From positions 1-64,000 of the forward strand of contig CACJUZ010000001.1 of NCBI GenBank assembly GCA_902596745.1: 64,000 bases of DNA, written 5' to 3'. The position numbers were made by a program, and so were the translations under genes. The stretch's first letter is position 1, and each line of letters begins with the position of its first letter. Under the pieces are notes generated by a model. It was not told where the DNA came from. It worked only from the letters and a program-made list of their open reading frames with translations, and made no database searches. Shown in pieces: positions 10,288 to 20,694 of this stretch. Source of the DNA: an uncultured Pelagibacteraceae bacterium. GTDB lineage: Bacteria; Pseudomonadota; Alphaproteobacteria; Pelagibacterales; Pelagibacteraceae.

Positions 10288-11331
10288 ATGAAAAATTTAA
10301 AATTTATATTTATCATTTTAATCATTTTATTTAAAACTGGAAATGTTTTATGTGCTGAAAGTATTTTTACTGTTAATAATATTCAAGTAAATAAAAATGC
10401 CTTTAAAAACAAAGAAGAATTAATAAATATCGCTTTTAAAAAAGGATTTGAAAAACTAAATAACAAAATTTTGTTAGAAAAAGATCACGATAAAATTAAA
10501 AATTTAAGCCTTAGAAATATCAAAAATTTAGTCTCTCATTATCAAATAGTAAAAAGTGATAAAGAAATGAAACAAAATTTTGAATTGATTAATTTATATT
10601 TTAAAAGAGACAAAATGTATAATTTTTATAGTAAAAATAATATCAAATACAGCGATGTTAGTGGTAAAATAATTAAGATATTACCAGTGCTATTGTTAGA
10701 TAATGAAATTTTTATTTATGATAATAATTTTTTTTACGACAACTGGTTAATAAATAAAGATGAAAAAAAAAACGAAAACATTGATTATATTTTTCCAATC
10801 GAAAATTTAGAGACGATAGAAACAATTAAAAATAATCAAGATAATTTAGAATTAATTAATTTAAATGAGATTTTTGATAAAGATATTGAAAAAGATAATC
10901 TTTTAGTAATTATAAATTACAATAAACAAAAAACAAATTTTTTTTTAAAAGGAACAATTTCTTCTAAAAAAATAGTTAAAAATTTATTTTTAAGAAGTAA
11001 AAATGAAATAATAGAATATCCAATAATTTTAAAATATCTAAAAGACGAAATCCTTGAAATAGTAAAATCCCAAAATATTATTGATGTTGGAGCACCATCT
11101 TTTTTAAATATTTCTCTTTCTTTAAATAAACAAAACGACTTATTTTTATTCCAAAATATTTTAAGTGAAATAGATTTAGTAGAAAATTTTTATGTAACAG
11201 AATTTAACAATAAAATTGCATATATTAATATAAAATATTACGGTAAAATAAATAAAATTAGAGAAAAATTAATACAAAAAGGATTAGATATTAATTTTAG
11301 TAATAATCAGTGGAGCGCAAGGGTAAAATAA
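10288..11331 (+). CDS. DUF2066-like exported protein
   Basis: N-terminal signal peptide; position downstream (divergent) of purM and upstream of an hda-like gene. Confidence 0.6.
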   Translation: MKNLKFIFIILIILFKTGNVLCAESIFTVNNIQVNKNAFKNKEELINIAFKKGFEKLNNKILLEKDHDKIKNLSLRNIKNLVSHYQIVKSDKEMKQNFELINLYFKRDKMYNFYSKNNIKYSDVSGKIIKILPVLLLDNEIFIYDNNFFYDNWLINKDEKKNENIDYIFPIENLETIETIKNNQDNLELINLNEIFDKDIEKDNLLVIINYNKQKTNFFLKGTISSKKIVKNLFLRSKNEIIEYPIILKYLKDEILEIVKSQNIIDVGAPSFLNISLSLNKQNDLFLFQNILSEIDLVENFYVTEFNNKIAYINIKYYGKINKIREKLIQKGLDINFSNNQWSARVK

Positions 11332-11332
11332 A

Positions 11333-11989
11333 TTGAGTCAATTAGTATTAAAATTTCCTTTTAAGACAACATATTTTGAAAAAGATTTTTTTGTATCAAC
11401 AAATAACTTTGAGGCTTATAAGCTAATAGAAAGCTGGCCAAAATGGACTGAAAAAAAAATAAATATTTTTGGTCCAAGTGGATGCGGTAAAACTCACTTA
11501 ATAAACATCTTGAGTAAAAAATTAAAACTGCTGTCAATAAACGCGAAAAAATTTGACGAAAAAATTAATAAATTAGTAGAAAAATTTGATTGTATAGTTA
11601 TAGAAAATCTTGAAGAAAACATGGATGAAAAGTTACTTTATTCATTTATTAATCATGTTTTACAACTTAATAAAATTTTAATTATAAATTCTAAGAAAAG
11701 CTTAAAGAAATTTAAAGTAAATCTAGTAGATTTAAAATCAAGATTAAACAGTTTTATGGAGATTCAGATACAATTACCCACCGATGACCTCATTAGAGTT
11801 ATAATTTCAAAAACATTTTCCGATAAACAAATTGAGTTAAGTAATAAAAATTTAGAATTTATTATCAAAAATATAGAAAGATCTTATGAAAAAGTATTCA
11901 AATTTATCAAAGATATCGACAATAAGTCTTTATCTACTGGAAAATCGATAAATATTAATTTAATAAAAAAAGTATTATCAGATGAATAA
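11333..11989 (+). CDS. hda: DnaA-like AAA+ protein, Hda type (regulatory inactivation of DnaA)
   Basis: TTG start; P-loop [10 protein letters not shown], sensor/arginine region [19 protein letters not shown]; DnaA domain III-like without DNA-binding domain IV. Confidence 0.75.
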   Translation: MSQLVLKFPFKTTYFEKDFFVSTNNFEAYKLIESWPKWTEKKINIFGPSGCGKTHLINILSKKLKLLSINAKKFDEKINKLVEKFDCIVIENLEENMDEKLLYSFINHVLQLNKILIINSKKSLKKFKVNLVDLKSRLNSFMEIQIQLPTDDLIRVIISKTFSDKQIELSNKNLEFIIKNIERSYEKVFKFIKDIDNKSLSTGKSININLIKKVLSDE

Positions 11990-13769
11990 ATATAGAACTC
12001 ATAATTGCTCAGAATTAAACGAGAAGGATAACAATAAAATTGTAACTTTATCTGGATGGGTACATAGAAAAAGAGATCATGGAAATTTATTATTTATAGA
12101 TCTAAGAGATCATTTTGGATTAACGCAATGCGTTGTTGAAAACAAAAATAAATTTTTTAAAGTTCTTGAAAAAATTAAACCAGAGTCTGTGATTTGCATA
12201 AATGGCAAAGTTGTTAAGAGAGAAAAGGGAACAGAAAACTTAGATCTAGAAACCGGGAAAATCGAAGTAAGTATTCAAACAATGAAAATTTTAGCAGAAT
12301 CTAATGAACTACCAATGCCTGTATTTGGTGAACAAAATTATCCAGAAGATATAAGATTAAAATATAGATTTTTAGATCTTCGAAGAGAAGAAATGCATAA
12401 AAATATTATATTAAGATCAAATGTAATTTCTTTTATAAGGTCTGAAATGCTTAAACTAGGTTTTTTAGAATTTCAAACTCCAATTTTAACTTCTTCAAGC
12501 CCTGAGGGCGCAAGAGACTTTTTAGTACCTAGTAGACTTAACCCAGGCAAATTTTATGCTTTGCCACAAGCACCTCAACAATTTAAACAATTAATAATGG
12601 TTTCAGGATTTGATAAGTATTTTCAAATAGCTCCATGTTTTAGAGACGAAGATGCTAGAGCTGACAGAAGTCCAGGTGAATTTTATCAACTTGATATTGA
12701 GATGTCATTTGTAGAACAAGAAGATGTTTTTCAAGTCGTTGAGTCCTTAATGGTAAATCTTTTTAAAAAGTTTTCATCAAAAAAAATTTTGTATTCTAAA
12801 TTTCCTAGGATACCATACTCAAAAGCTATGCTAGATTACGGTACTGATAAACCTGACTTAAGAAATCCATTATTAATAAATGATATAACTGAAATTTTTA
12901 ACAGAGATGATATTAAATTCGATATATTTAAAAAATTAGTTAAAAAAGGTTCTAAAGTAAGATCTATAGTGACGAAAAATACAAAAGATAAACCAAGAAG
13001 TTTTTTTGATAATATTGATAGATGGGCTAAAGAGCAAGGAGCTTCTGGTTTAGCTTACTTTACTTTAGAAAAAACAGATAAAATTTCTGGGAAAGGACCT
13101 GTTGGAAAATTTTTTAGTGAGGAGTCATTAAAAGAACTAATGAAAATTTGTAAGATGGATATCGGCGATAGTATATTTATGGCTTGTGGAAATAAAAATG
13201 AAATTGAAAAAATTTTATCAATTTCGAGAGATAAAATTGCTAGAGACTTAAACCTAATAAATGAAAATCAACATGCTTTTTGTTGGATTGTTGATTATCC
13301 AATGTTTGAACTGGATGAACAAACCAAAAAAATCAAATTTAGCCACAATCCTTTTTCTATGCCACAAGGTGATTTTGAAAAATTAAATTTTAATGATCCA
13401 TTAAATATTAAAGCATTTCAGTATGATATTGTTTGTGATGGAGTAGAACTTTCGTCTGGTGCAATTAGAAATCATATTCCAGAATTAATGTATAAACTTT
13501 TTTCAATAGCTGGATATGGAAAAAAAGAAGTGGAAGATAAATTTAGTGGAATGATTAACGCATTAAGTTATGGCGCACCTCCACATGGAGGGATTGCACC
13601 TGGCATAGATAGAATTGTAATGTTGTTAGCAAATGAAAAAAATATAAGAGAGGTCACCCTTTTTCCAATGAATCAAAATGCTCAAGATCTTATGATGAAA
13701 GCTCCATCAAATGTTGATGATAAACAACTAAAGGAGCTAAGTATAAAAAAAGATATAAAAAAAATTTAG
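11982..13769 (+). CDS. aspS: Aspartyl-tRNA synthetase (bacterial type)
   Basis: [12 protein letters not shown]...[57 protein letters not shown]. Confidence 0.97.
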   Translation: MNKYRTHNCSELNEKDNNKIVTLSGWVHRKRDHGNLLFIDLRDHFGLTQCVVENKNKFFKVLEKIKPESVICINGKVVKREKGTENLDLETGKIEVSIQTMKILAESNELPMPVFGEQNYPEDIRLKYRFLDLRREEMHKNIILRSNVISFIRSEMLKLGFLEFQTPILTSSSPEGARDFLVPSRLNPGKFYALPQAPQQFKQLIMVSGFDKYFQIAPCFRDEDARADRSPGEFYQLDIEMSFVEQEDVFQVVESLMVNLFKKFSSKKILYSKFPRIPYSKAMLDYGTDKPDLRNPLLINDITEIFNRDDIKFDIFKKLVKKGSKVRSIVTKNTKDKPRSFFDNIDRWAKEQGASGLAYFTLEKTDKISGKGPVGKFFSEESLKELMKICKMDIGDSIFMACGNKNEIEKILSISRDKIARDLNLINENQHAFCWIVDYPMFELDEQTKKIKFSHNPFSMPQGDFEKLNFNDPLNIKAFQYDIVCDGVELSSGAIRNHIPELMYKLFSIAGYGKKEVEDKFSGMINALSYGAPPHGGIAPGIDRIVMLLANEKNIREVTLFPMNQNAQDLMMKAPSNVDDKQLKELSIKKDIKKI

Positions 13770-14584
13770 TTTTTAGACTTTAAATTTAAACGGATGTCAC
13801 TCAAATCAACTAATTTTTCCTCGTAGTTACTTCTAACAAAACCTTTTGAAGTAATATTTTTAACGATTTTTAAAAATTTGTCATCACTATTAATTTCTTC
13901 TGTATTCTGAATTTTTGCTATTGAGGGCGTATGTGCTAAATCTTCCTTTCCTAAATAAGAAATCGCTAATTCCCTAAAAACATAATCTAAGATTGAAGTT
14001 GCACTTAAAATTCTATCATTTCCATCAACTTTACCTGATGGTTCAAATTTAGTGTCAATAAAAGCATCAACAAACTCATCTAATGGAACCCCATATTGCA
14101 ATCCTAGAGATATCGCGATAGCAAAATTGTTCATTAATGCTTTTACTAACTCTCCTTCTTTATTTGTATCAATGAAAATTTCTCCAATTTTTCCATCATC
14201 ATATTCACCAGTATGAAGATAAATTTTATGCTCTCCTATCGAGGCTTTTTGAATATATCCTTTTCTCCTGTCAGGCATTTTAAATCTACTACCAATTTTA
14301 GTTTTTATTTTATTTTGAATTTCAGAGTTATTTTGAATTATATTTCCTGCGTTTTTATCAATGTTTTTTTCTAAAACTTGAATTTTTTCCTCATTTTTTT
14401 TTATTTTTGGACTTTTATCACCAATTTTTTTAGTTTTTCGGTTATTTAGCTTAACCTCAATAACCTCGACTACCCCATCATTTCTTTTGTCTATTTCAGC
14501 CATAGATTTCTCATTTAATTCATTAAGGCTATGAACAGTTTTAAAAGTGCAAGTATAAAATGTTTCTACTAAATATTTTTTCAT
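13766..14584 (-). CDS. Stand-alone protein resembling the C-terminal (TSCPD-type) region of B12-dependent ribonucleotide reductase
   Basis: [82 protein letters not shown] resembles the NrdJ tail. Confidence 0.75.
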   Translation of the reverse strand: MKKYLVETFYTCTFKTVHSLNELNEKSMAEIDKRNDGVVEVIEVKLNNRKTKKIGDKSPKIKKNEEKIQVLEKNIDKNAGNIIQNNSEIQNKIKTKIGSRFKMPDRRKGYIQKASIGEHKIYLHTGEYDDGKIGEIFIDTNKEGELVKALMNNFAIAISLGLQYGVPLDEFVDAFIDTKFEPSGKVDGNDRILSATSILDYVFRELAISYLGKEDLAHTPSIAKIQNTEEINSDDKFLKIVKNITSKGFVRSNYEEKLVDLSDIRLNLKSKN

Positions 14585-14676
14585 TTATTTGGATGAATCT
14601 GATAATTGATCATATATATAAATTATAGTAAGTGTCTATAATATTATAATACAATTTTAAATTGTGTGGATTTAGT

Positions 14677-15033
14677 ATGATAGGATTAAAACAAATTTTT
14701 ACTTGGTGGAACAAGAACACTATTGGAACTTTTTTAAAGACTTTATTTTCTGGAAAATTTGTAGGAAGTGATGAATTTGGTAATAAATACTATAAAAACA
14801 CTAAAGATGAAAGATGGGTCATTTATGCCAAAGACATTGAGGCTACGAAAATAACATCTGATTGGTTTCTATGGATGCATCACACTGTAAATGATATTCC
14901 ATTAGAATCACAAAAAAAATTTAATTGGCAAAAAAGCCACACACAAAATTTATCAGGAACAAATAAAGCTTATAAACCAAATAAAATATCAAAAAAAAAT
15001 AAATTTAAGAATTATGAAGCTTGGAAAGATTAA
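14677..15033 (+). CDS. NADH:ubiquinone oxidoreductase accessory subunit, NDUFA12 family
   Basis: TFLKTLFSGKFVGSDEFGNKYYKN...RWVIYAKDIEATKITSDWFLWMHHTVNDIP pattern typical of NDUFA12/B17.2; probable start 14677 (track 14662). Confidence 0.9.
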   Translation: MIGLKQIFTWWNKNTIGTFLKTLFSGKFVGSDEFGNKYYKNTKDERWVIYAKDIEATKITSDWFLWMHHTVNDIPLESQKKFNWQKSHTQNLSGTNKAYKPNKISKKNKFKNYEAWKD

Positions 15034-15526
15034 GTTTTGTTTTATTATACTATTTGCTTTAACCTTAAACCTAAAGGCAGAAGATAGAATACTCTCAGCA
15101 CCTATCATAAATTTAGAAAGTTTAGAACCTAGCTATGAAAATCTAGAAAATGAAAAAGATATAAATTCCAATTTAAATACTAAGATTAAAAAGAGGAAAA
15201 CAATCGGTAAAAATGGTGATAATTTAAAATTTGTGAATTTACTTGGTTTAGACAAAATCACTGCAAAAACATTTCCTATAAAAATTAAATTAGGGGAAAC
15301 ATATAAATTTGGTTTACTAGAAATCAAGGCTTTAAAATGTGGTATTACAAACAGTACAAAAATGAAGAATGATACCGTGGCTTATTTGCAAGTAAGAGAT
15401 ATTTCAGAAAATCAAAATGAAAAAGTTTTTATTTTTAATGGTTGGACATTTTCTTCAAATCCATCATTAGCACCTATTGATCATGCAATATACGATATTT
15501 GGCTTGTGGGTTGCGAAAGTGCTTAA
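15014..15526 (+). CDS. DUF2155 domain exported protein
   Basis: Signal peptide; KIKLGETYKFGLLEIKALKCG ... VFIFNGWTFSSNPSLAPIDHAIYDIWLVGCE motif. Confidence 0.8.
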   Translation: MKLGKIKFCFIILFALTLNLKAEDRILSAPIINLESLEPSYENLENEKDINSNLNTKIKKRKTIGKNGDNLKFVNLLGLDKITAKTFPIKIKLGETYKFGLLEIKALKCGITNSTKMKNDTVAYLQVRDISENQNEKVFIFNGWTFSSNPSLAPIDHAIYDIWLVGCESA

Positions 15527-16860
15527 AAAAACTTTTCTTTGCCTAACCAATTTGTATCAAAAGTTGAGTCTATAAATTTTGTGTGACGTAATATTCTCTT
15601 ATGCAACTCAATTGTTGTAGTAACCCCTTCCAAAACAAATTCATCCAAAGATCTTAAAGTTCTTTGTATCGCTTCAGTTCTATTTCTGCCCTTACATATA
15701 ATTTTTGCAATTAAACTGTCATAATATGGTGTAATTTTGCATCCCTGAAATATAGATCCATCGACTCTAGTTCTAAAACCTGATGGTTGATGACAGACTT
15801 TAATTATACCTGGGCTAGGTTGAAAATTTTTTGACGGGTCTTCAGCATTAATTCTACACTCAATTGAGTGACCCCTTGGATTAATATCGTTTTGTTTTAA
15901 TGCTGTATCCCCAGTAAAAGCAATCCAAAGCTGTTCTTTGACTATATCAATTCCTGTTTGGACTTCAGTCACAGGATGTTCAACTTGAACTCTAGTATTC
16001 ATTTCTAGAAAATAAAATTTTCCGTTTTCATAAATGAACTCAACTGTCCCAGCGCCTTCATAACCTATGTTCTCTACCATTTTAACAGTTTTTTTTAACA
16101 AATCTGCTCTTTGTTCCTCAGTCAAAACTGGGCTGGGAGTTTCCTCAATTAATTTTTGATGCCTCCTTTGAACTGAACAATCTCTTTCACCTAATTGTAC
16201 AGTTCTATTTTTTCCGGACATAATTTGCACTTCAATATGTCTTGGATTTTTAAAATATTTTTCAATGTATAAATCATCATTTCCAAAATACTTTTTTGCC
16301 TCATTTTTTGCTAAAGAGAATAACTCTGAAAGTTTTGACTCGTTATCAACAATTTTCATCCCTTTACCGCCACCACCTGCTGCTGCTTTAATTAAAATTG
16401 GATAACCAATTTCTTTACACAGACTTTTTGCTTCTTCATATGATTTAACCGATCCATCTGATCCTTCAATTATTGGTAAACCATTTTTTTTTGCTATAAT
16501 TTTAGCTTGTATTTTGTCTCCCATTTCTCCTATCAGTTTTGAACTCGGTCCTATAAATTTAATTCCATGTTTCGTTACAATTTCTGCAAACTTTGCATTT
16601 TCAGATAAAAAACCATATCCAGGGTGAATTGCCTCTGCTCCTGTCAAATCAACAGCAGACATTAAAGCTGAAATATTTAAGTAACTATTTTGAGGCTGAT
16701 GCGATCCAATACAAACACTTTCATCTGCCAATCTTACATGCATTGAGTCCGAGTCCACATCAGAATGAACTGCTACAGTGTTAATGCCCCACTCTTTACA
16801 TGCTCTTATTATTCTTACAGCTATTTCACCTCTATTAGCTATTAATACCTTTTTAAACAT
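15523..16860 (-). CDS. accC: Acetyl-CoA carboxylase, biotin carboxylase subunit
   Basis: MFKKVLIANRGEIAVRIIRACKE, AAAGGGGKGMK, ERDCSVQRRHQKLIEE, EMNTRVQVEHPVTE. Confidence 0.98.
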   Translation of the reverse strand: MFKKVLIANRGEIAVRIIRACKEWGINTVAVHSDVDSDSMHVRLADESVCIGSHQPQNSYLNISALMSAVDLTGAEAIHPGYGFLSENAKFAEIVTKHGIKFIGPSSKLIGEMGDKIQAKIIAKKNGLPIIEGSDGSVKSYEEAKSLCKEIGYPILIKAAAGGGGKGMKIVDNESKLSELFSLAKNEAKKYFGNDDLYIEKYFKNPRHIEVQIMSGKNRTVQLGERDCSVQRRHQKLIEETPSPVLTEEQRADLLKKTVKMVENIGYEGAGTVEFIYENGKFYFLEMNTRVQVEHPVTEVQTGIDIVKEQLWIAFTGDTALKQNDINPRGHSIECRINAEDPSKNFQPSPGIIKVCHQPSGFRTRVDGSIFQGCKITPYYDSLIAKIICKGRNRTEAIQRTLRSLDEFVLEGVTTTIELHKRILRHTKFIDSTFDTNWLGKEKFF

Positions 16861-16864
16861 ATTT

Positions 16865-17293
16865 TTATTCTAAAATAAGAAGAGTTTGACCAAACTCAAC
16901 TGGTTGACCATCTGTAACCAAGATTTTTTTTACTACCCCATCCGCTGATGAAGGAACATGATTCATCGTTTTCATTGCTTCAACTATCATAACAGTTTGA
17001 CCTTTTTTAATTTTATCACCAATTTCTACAAATTTTTTTGCACCAGGTTCTGGAGCAAGATAAGCGGTTCCAATTATAGGTGATTTTATTCTAGTACCTT
17101 TTTGTTCTCCACTATCAGTCAAAACACTTTTTGTTGGAGAAACAACTGCGCTCGCTAAACTTTTTTCAGTCGAACTTTTTTGCGCCTTAGAAACTTTAAT
17201 TTTCTTATCCCCATCTTGATATTCAATCTCAGTAATATTAAATTCACTGAGACAACTCACTAGTTCTTTAATTAATTTTTTATCGATTTTCAT
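16865..17293 (-). CDS. accB: Acetyl-CoA carboxylase biotin carboxyl carrier protein
   Basis: C-terminal biotinyl motif VEAMKTMNHVPS; adjacent to accC. Confidence 0.96.
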   Translation of the reverse strand: MKIDKKLIKELVSCLSEFNITEIEYQDGDKKIKVSKAQKSSTEKSLASAVVSPTKSVLTDSGEQKGTRIKSPIIGTAYLAPEPGAKKFVEIGDKIKKGQTVMIVEAMKTMNHVPSSADGVVKKILVTDGQPVEFGQTLLILE

Positions 17294-17727
17294 TTATTAA
17301 TTAATCCTATAGAGGCTTTTAAGGCCAAAGTATAGCCTTGAACTCCAAGTCCACAAATAATACCACTAGCTACTTCACTAATCAAAGACTTATGTCTAAA
17401 ATCCTCCCTTTTGTAAATATTAGTAATGTGTAATTCAACTATTGGAATATTTAATATTTTCAAAGCGTCGTGAATAGCTACGGAAGTGTGGGTATATCCT
17501 CCAGCGTTTATAATTAAACAATCCTGGTTATTCCTTGCTTTTTGAATTTCATCAACGATCTCACCCTCAACATTTGATTGAAAAAAAGTTAACTTAATAT
17601 TGTGCTCTTTAGAAAAAGACAAACAATTTTTTTTAATTTCTTCTAATGATGTGTTACCATATTTGTCTTTTTCTCTCTCACCTAATAGGTTAAGATTGGG
17701 ACCATTAATTATTAAAATATTAGACAT
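17290..17727 (-). CDS. aroQ: Type II 3-dehydroquinate dehydratase
   Basis: ILIINGPNLNLLGERE, NAGGYTHTSVAIHDAL, ELHITNIYKREDFRHKS. Confidence 0.96.
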   Translation of the reverse strand: MSNILIINGPNLNLLGEREKDKYGNTSLEEIKKNCLSFSKEHNIKLTFFQSNVEGEIVDEIQKARNNQDCLIINAGGYTHTSVAIHDALKILNIPIVELHITNIYKREDFRHKSLISEVASGIICGLGVQGYTLALKASIGLINK

Positions 17728-17759
17728 AGTTTGATATAATTAAAATAGTTAACTAAATT

Positions 17760-17963
17760 ATGGCAAAAATTCAATTAAATGGGAAAAAAATAGCCTTAAA
17801 ACAAAATTTTTCAGTATTAGATGTATTGAAAAAATATAAATTAAGTAAAAAAAAGGTTGCTATTGAACTTAATGGTAAAATTATACCCCAAAACAAATAC
17901 AATAGTAAAAAATTAAAAAAAAATGATAAAATTGAAATAGTTCAATTTATCGGTGGGGGTTAA
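17760..17963 (+). CDS. thiS: Thiamine biosynthesis sulfur carrier protein ThiS
   Basis: 67 aa ubiquitin-like protein with C-terminal IQFIGGG; followed by thiG. Confidence 0.9.
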   Translation: MAKIQLNGKKIALKQNFSVLDVLKKYKLSKKKVAIELNGKIIPQNKYNSKKLKKNDKIEIVQFIGGG

Positions 17964-17964
17964 T

Positions 17965-18741
17965 ATGAGAAATGATATATTTAAAATAGAAAAAAAAATC
18001 CTCAAATCTAGATTAATAGTGGGTACTGGAAAATACAAAAACCTTAAAGAAACTGCAAATGCTATTAAATCATCTGGAGCAGATATGGTAACTGTTGCAG
18101 TAAGAAGAGTAAATATTTTAGATAAAAAAAAACCTGTGTTGATGGATTATGTTGATCCCAAAAAAATTTCATATCTCCCAAATACTGCTGGGTGTTTTAA
18201 TTCAAAAGATGCTCTTAGAACATTAAGACTTGCTAGAGAGATAGGAGGCTGGAAAATGGTAAAACTAGAAATATTAGGTGATAAAAAAACTTTATATCCA
18301 GATATGATAGAAACAATAAAAACTACTAAAGTTCTTGTAAAAGAAGGATTTAAAGTTTTAGTTTATTGTACAGATGACCCTCTTCACGCGAAAAAACTTG
18401 AGGAATTAGGTGCATCTGCAATAATGCCATTAGCAGCACCCATAGGATCAGGATTAGGAATACATAATAAATTAAATATATCATTAATAATAAAACAATC
18501 TAAAGTTCCCGTGATAATTGATGCTGGTATTGGAACTGCTTCTGACGCCGCAATTGCGATGGAGATGGGATGTCAAGGAGTTTTAGTAAATTCAGCGATT
18601 GCATTAGCAAAAAATCCAATTTTAATGGCAGAAGCTTTTAAATACGCTGTCATCTCTGGAAGAAAATCTTTTTTATCTGGAAGAATGAAGAAAAACTATT
18701 TTGCTACCGCTACCTCTCCAAAAAAAGGCATAATCAACTAG
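17965..18741 (+). CDS. thiG: Thiazole synthase
   Basis: [65 protein letters not shown] track start 17953 (GTG), ATG at 17965 more likely. Confidence 0.96.
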   Translation: MRNDIFKIEKKILKSRLIVGTGKYKNLKETANAIKSSGADMVTVAVRRVNILDKKKPVLMDYVDPKKISYLPNTAGCFNSKDALRTLRLAREIGGWKMVKLEILGDKKTLYPDMIETIKTTKVLVKEGFKVLVYCTDDPLHAKKLEELGASAIMPLAAPIGSGLGIHNKLNISLIIKQSKVPVIIDAGIGTASDAAIAMEMGCQGVLVNSAIALAKNPILMAEAFKYAVISGRKSFLSGRMKKNYFATATSPKKGIIN

Positions 18742-20557
18742 CTTTTTTTTTTCTAATCCATAAGGTTCTTGGTTTTTTTTCCTTTTTTTCTTTAATTTTT
18801 TTTGGCGGGCCTTTTAAATTTTTTTTCTCAATTTTTTGGGTTTTCTGAAACTTTGTAGTTTTAGAATTAAGATTTTTAATTAGACTTATATGTTCAAATT
18901 TATTAATTATTTTTTTTGATTTGTTTAGTAGTTCAATTTTATACTCCGGAATGATAAACTGAGCATTTTCTGTTATATCTATTTTATAAGAGTATTTTTT
19001 TTGGAAATAACTTAATTCTTTTGATAAGTTACTTTCAATATATAATTTAACTTTTTCAGGCACAAATGCTTTAATAATTTTAATTTTATTATTAAATGCG
19101 AGCATTTCGATTTTTTTGACAATTTTTTGTGAAAATGACGTTAAAGATAAGTTGGTTTCCCACTGAATTGAACCTTCTCTCAATCTTTGTCTTGTCATTT
19201 CTAACAACCCAAAGTTACTTATTCTTCCTATTTGTATCCTTGCCCTATCTTTTCTTACGCATTCTCTCATTTTTTTCTCTACAGTTCTTTTATTGTAAAA
19301 ATTAAGCATATCGATAAAATCAATTACAATAAGACCAGAGAGATCCCTTAATTTTATTTGTCTACAAATTTCTTCTGCTGCCTCTAAATTTGTATTTAAC
19401 GCCGTTTTTTCAATATTCATTTGTTTAGTCGACTGACCAGAGTTAATATCTATAGCCACAAGTGCTTCGGTTGGATTAATTACTAAATAACCTCCAGATT
19501 TAAGTTTTACAGTGGGCTCAAATATATTATTAAGTTCCTTTTCAATAAGAGCGTCATGAAATAAAGGAATTTTGCCCCTATACTTTTTTACATATTTAGT
19601 ATTCTTAGGCATTAATTCTTTCATAAATTTTTTCGTTTTTTGATACCCTTCATTTCCATCAACATAAATATATTTTGTTTCATTATCATAAATATCTCTT
19701 AAAGCTCTTTTAATAATATCTCCTTCCTCATAGATTAGTGAAGGAGCATTTGATACTACTGCTTTCTCTTTAATTTCTTCCCAAGTTTTTAAAGTATTTT
19801 GAAAATCTTTCTCAATTTCATTTTTCGTTTTATTTGCGCCTGCGGTTCTTACAATAACACCCATACTTTTTGGTATTTCTATTTTATTTAAAATTTCTCT
19901 AATTTTTTGTCTATCTGTAGAATTGAAAATTTTTCTAGATATTCCACCTCCTTTTGCGGTATTTGGCATTAAAACAATATATTTTCCTGCCAAAGAAATA
20001 AAACTAGTTAAAGCAGCACCTTTTTGACCTCTTTCCTCTTTTAAAACTTGTATCAAAATTACTTGACCAGGTTTTATAACTTCTTGAATTCTGTATTTTT
20101 TTAGTCCGTAAGTATTTTTTAGCTTCTCTCTGTAATTACTTTTATTTTCAGTGGGTGAACTATTTGTGTCCTTACTTTTATCTTCTAAGTTTTCACTTTT
20201 TTCATCATTGTTTATTGTTTCTTGATTATTATTAACTTCATCTAAATTAGTATTTTTTAAATCCTCACGAATTTTCTCTTCAACATTTTTTAATTTTTCT
20301 TTATCCTCTGATGGAATTTGATAATAATCTGACTGTATGTCGTTAAATGCTAAAAAACCATGTTTTACTCTTCCAAAATCTACGAAAGCTGCTTGAAGGG
20401 AAGGCTCAACTCTGCTTATTGTTCCTAAATAAATATTGTTCTTAAAATTTACCCTATTTTTATCTTCGTATTCGTATTCTTCGATTGAGAGATTTGATTT
20501 AAGAACGATTCTAGTTTCATCTGGATGCGATGCATCAATGTATAAATTTTTGTCCAT
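18734..20557 (-). CDS. Ribonuclease E/G family protein
   Basis: S1 domain start, [19 protein letters not shown]-like [23 protein letters not shown]; catalytic core with a very short basic C-terminus. Confidence 0.92.
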   Translation of the reverse strand: MDKNLYIDASHPDETRIVLKSNLSIEEYEYEDKNRVNFKNNIYLGTISRVEPSLQAAFVDFGRVKHGFLAFNDIQSDYYQIPSEDKEKLKNVEEKIREDLKNTNLDEVNNNQETINNDEKSENLEDKSKDTNSSPTENKSNYREKLKNTYGLKKYRIQEVIKPGQVILIQVLKEERGQKGAALTSFISLAGKYIVLMPNTAKGGGISRKIFNSTDRQKIREILNKIEIPKSMGVIVRTAGANKTKNEIEKDFQNTLKTWEEIKEKAVVSNAPSLIYEEGDIIKRALRDIYDNETKYIYVDGNEGYQKTKKFMKELMPKNTKYVKKYRGKIPLFHDALIEKELNNIFEPTVKLKSGGYLVINPTEALVAIDINSGQSTKQMNIEKTALNTNLEAAEEICRQIKLRDLSGLIVIDFIDMLNFYNKRTVEKKMRECVRKDRARIQIGRISNFGLLEMTRQRLREGSIQWETNLSLTSFSQKIVKKIEMLAFNNKIKIIKAFVPEKVKLYIESNLSKELSYFQKKYSYKIDITENAQFIIPEYKIELLNKSKKIINKFEHISLIKNLNSKTTKFQKTQKIEKKNLKGPPKKIKEKKEKKPRTLWIRKKKAS

Positions 20558-20694
20558 GTAATTTGAATTCCTTTAAGTATATTCATCTTTTTTGTGATTA
20601 TAATTTTCATAAGTAAAATAGTATAATTTTAATTCCTACTTATAATCTAAATGCCTTAAGATAGCCAGAATTAATGATATAAAATAGGTAATTC

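Noticed and set aside
17728-17759. Possible TPP riboswitch upstream of thiS
   Set aside because: Only 32 bp between aroQ and thiS starts, too short for a TPP aptamer.
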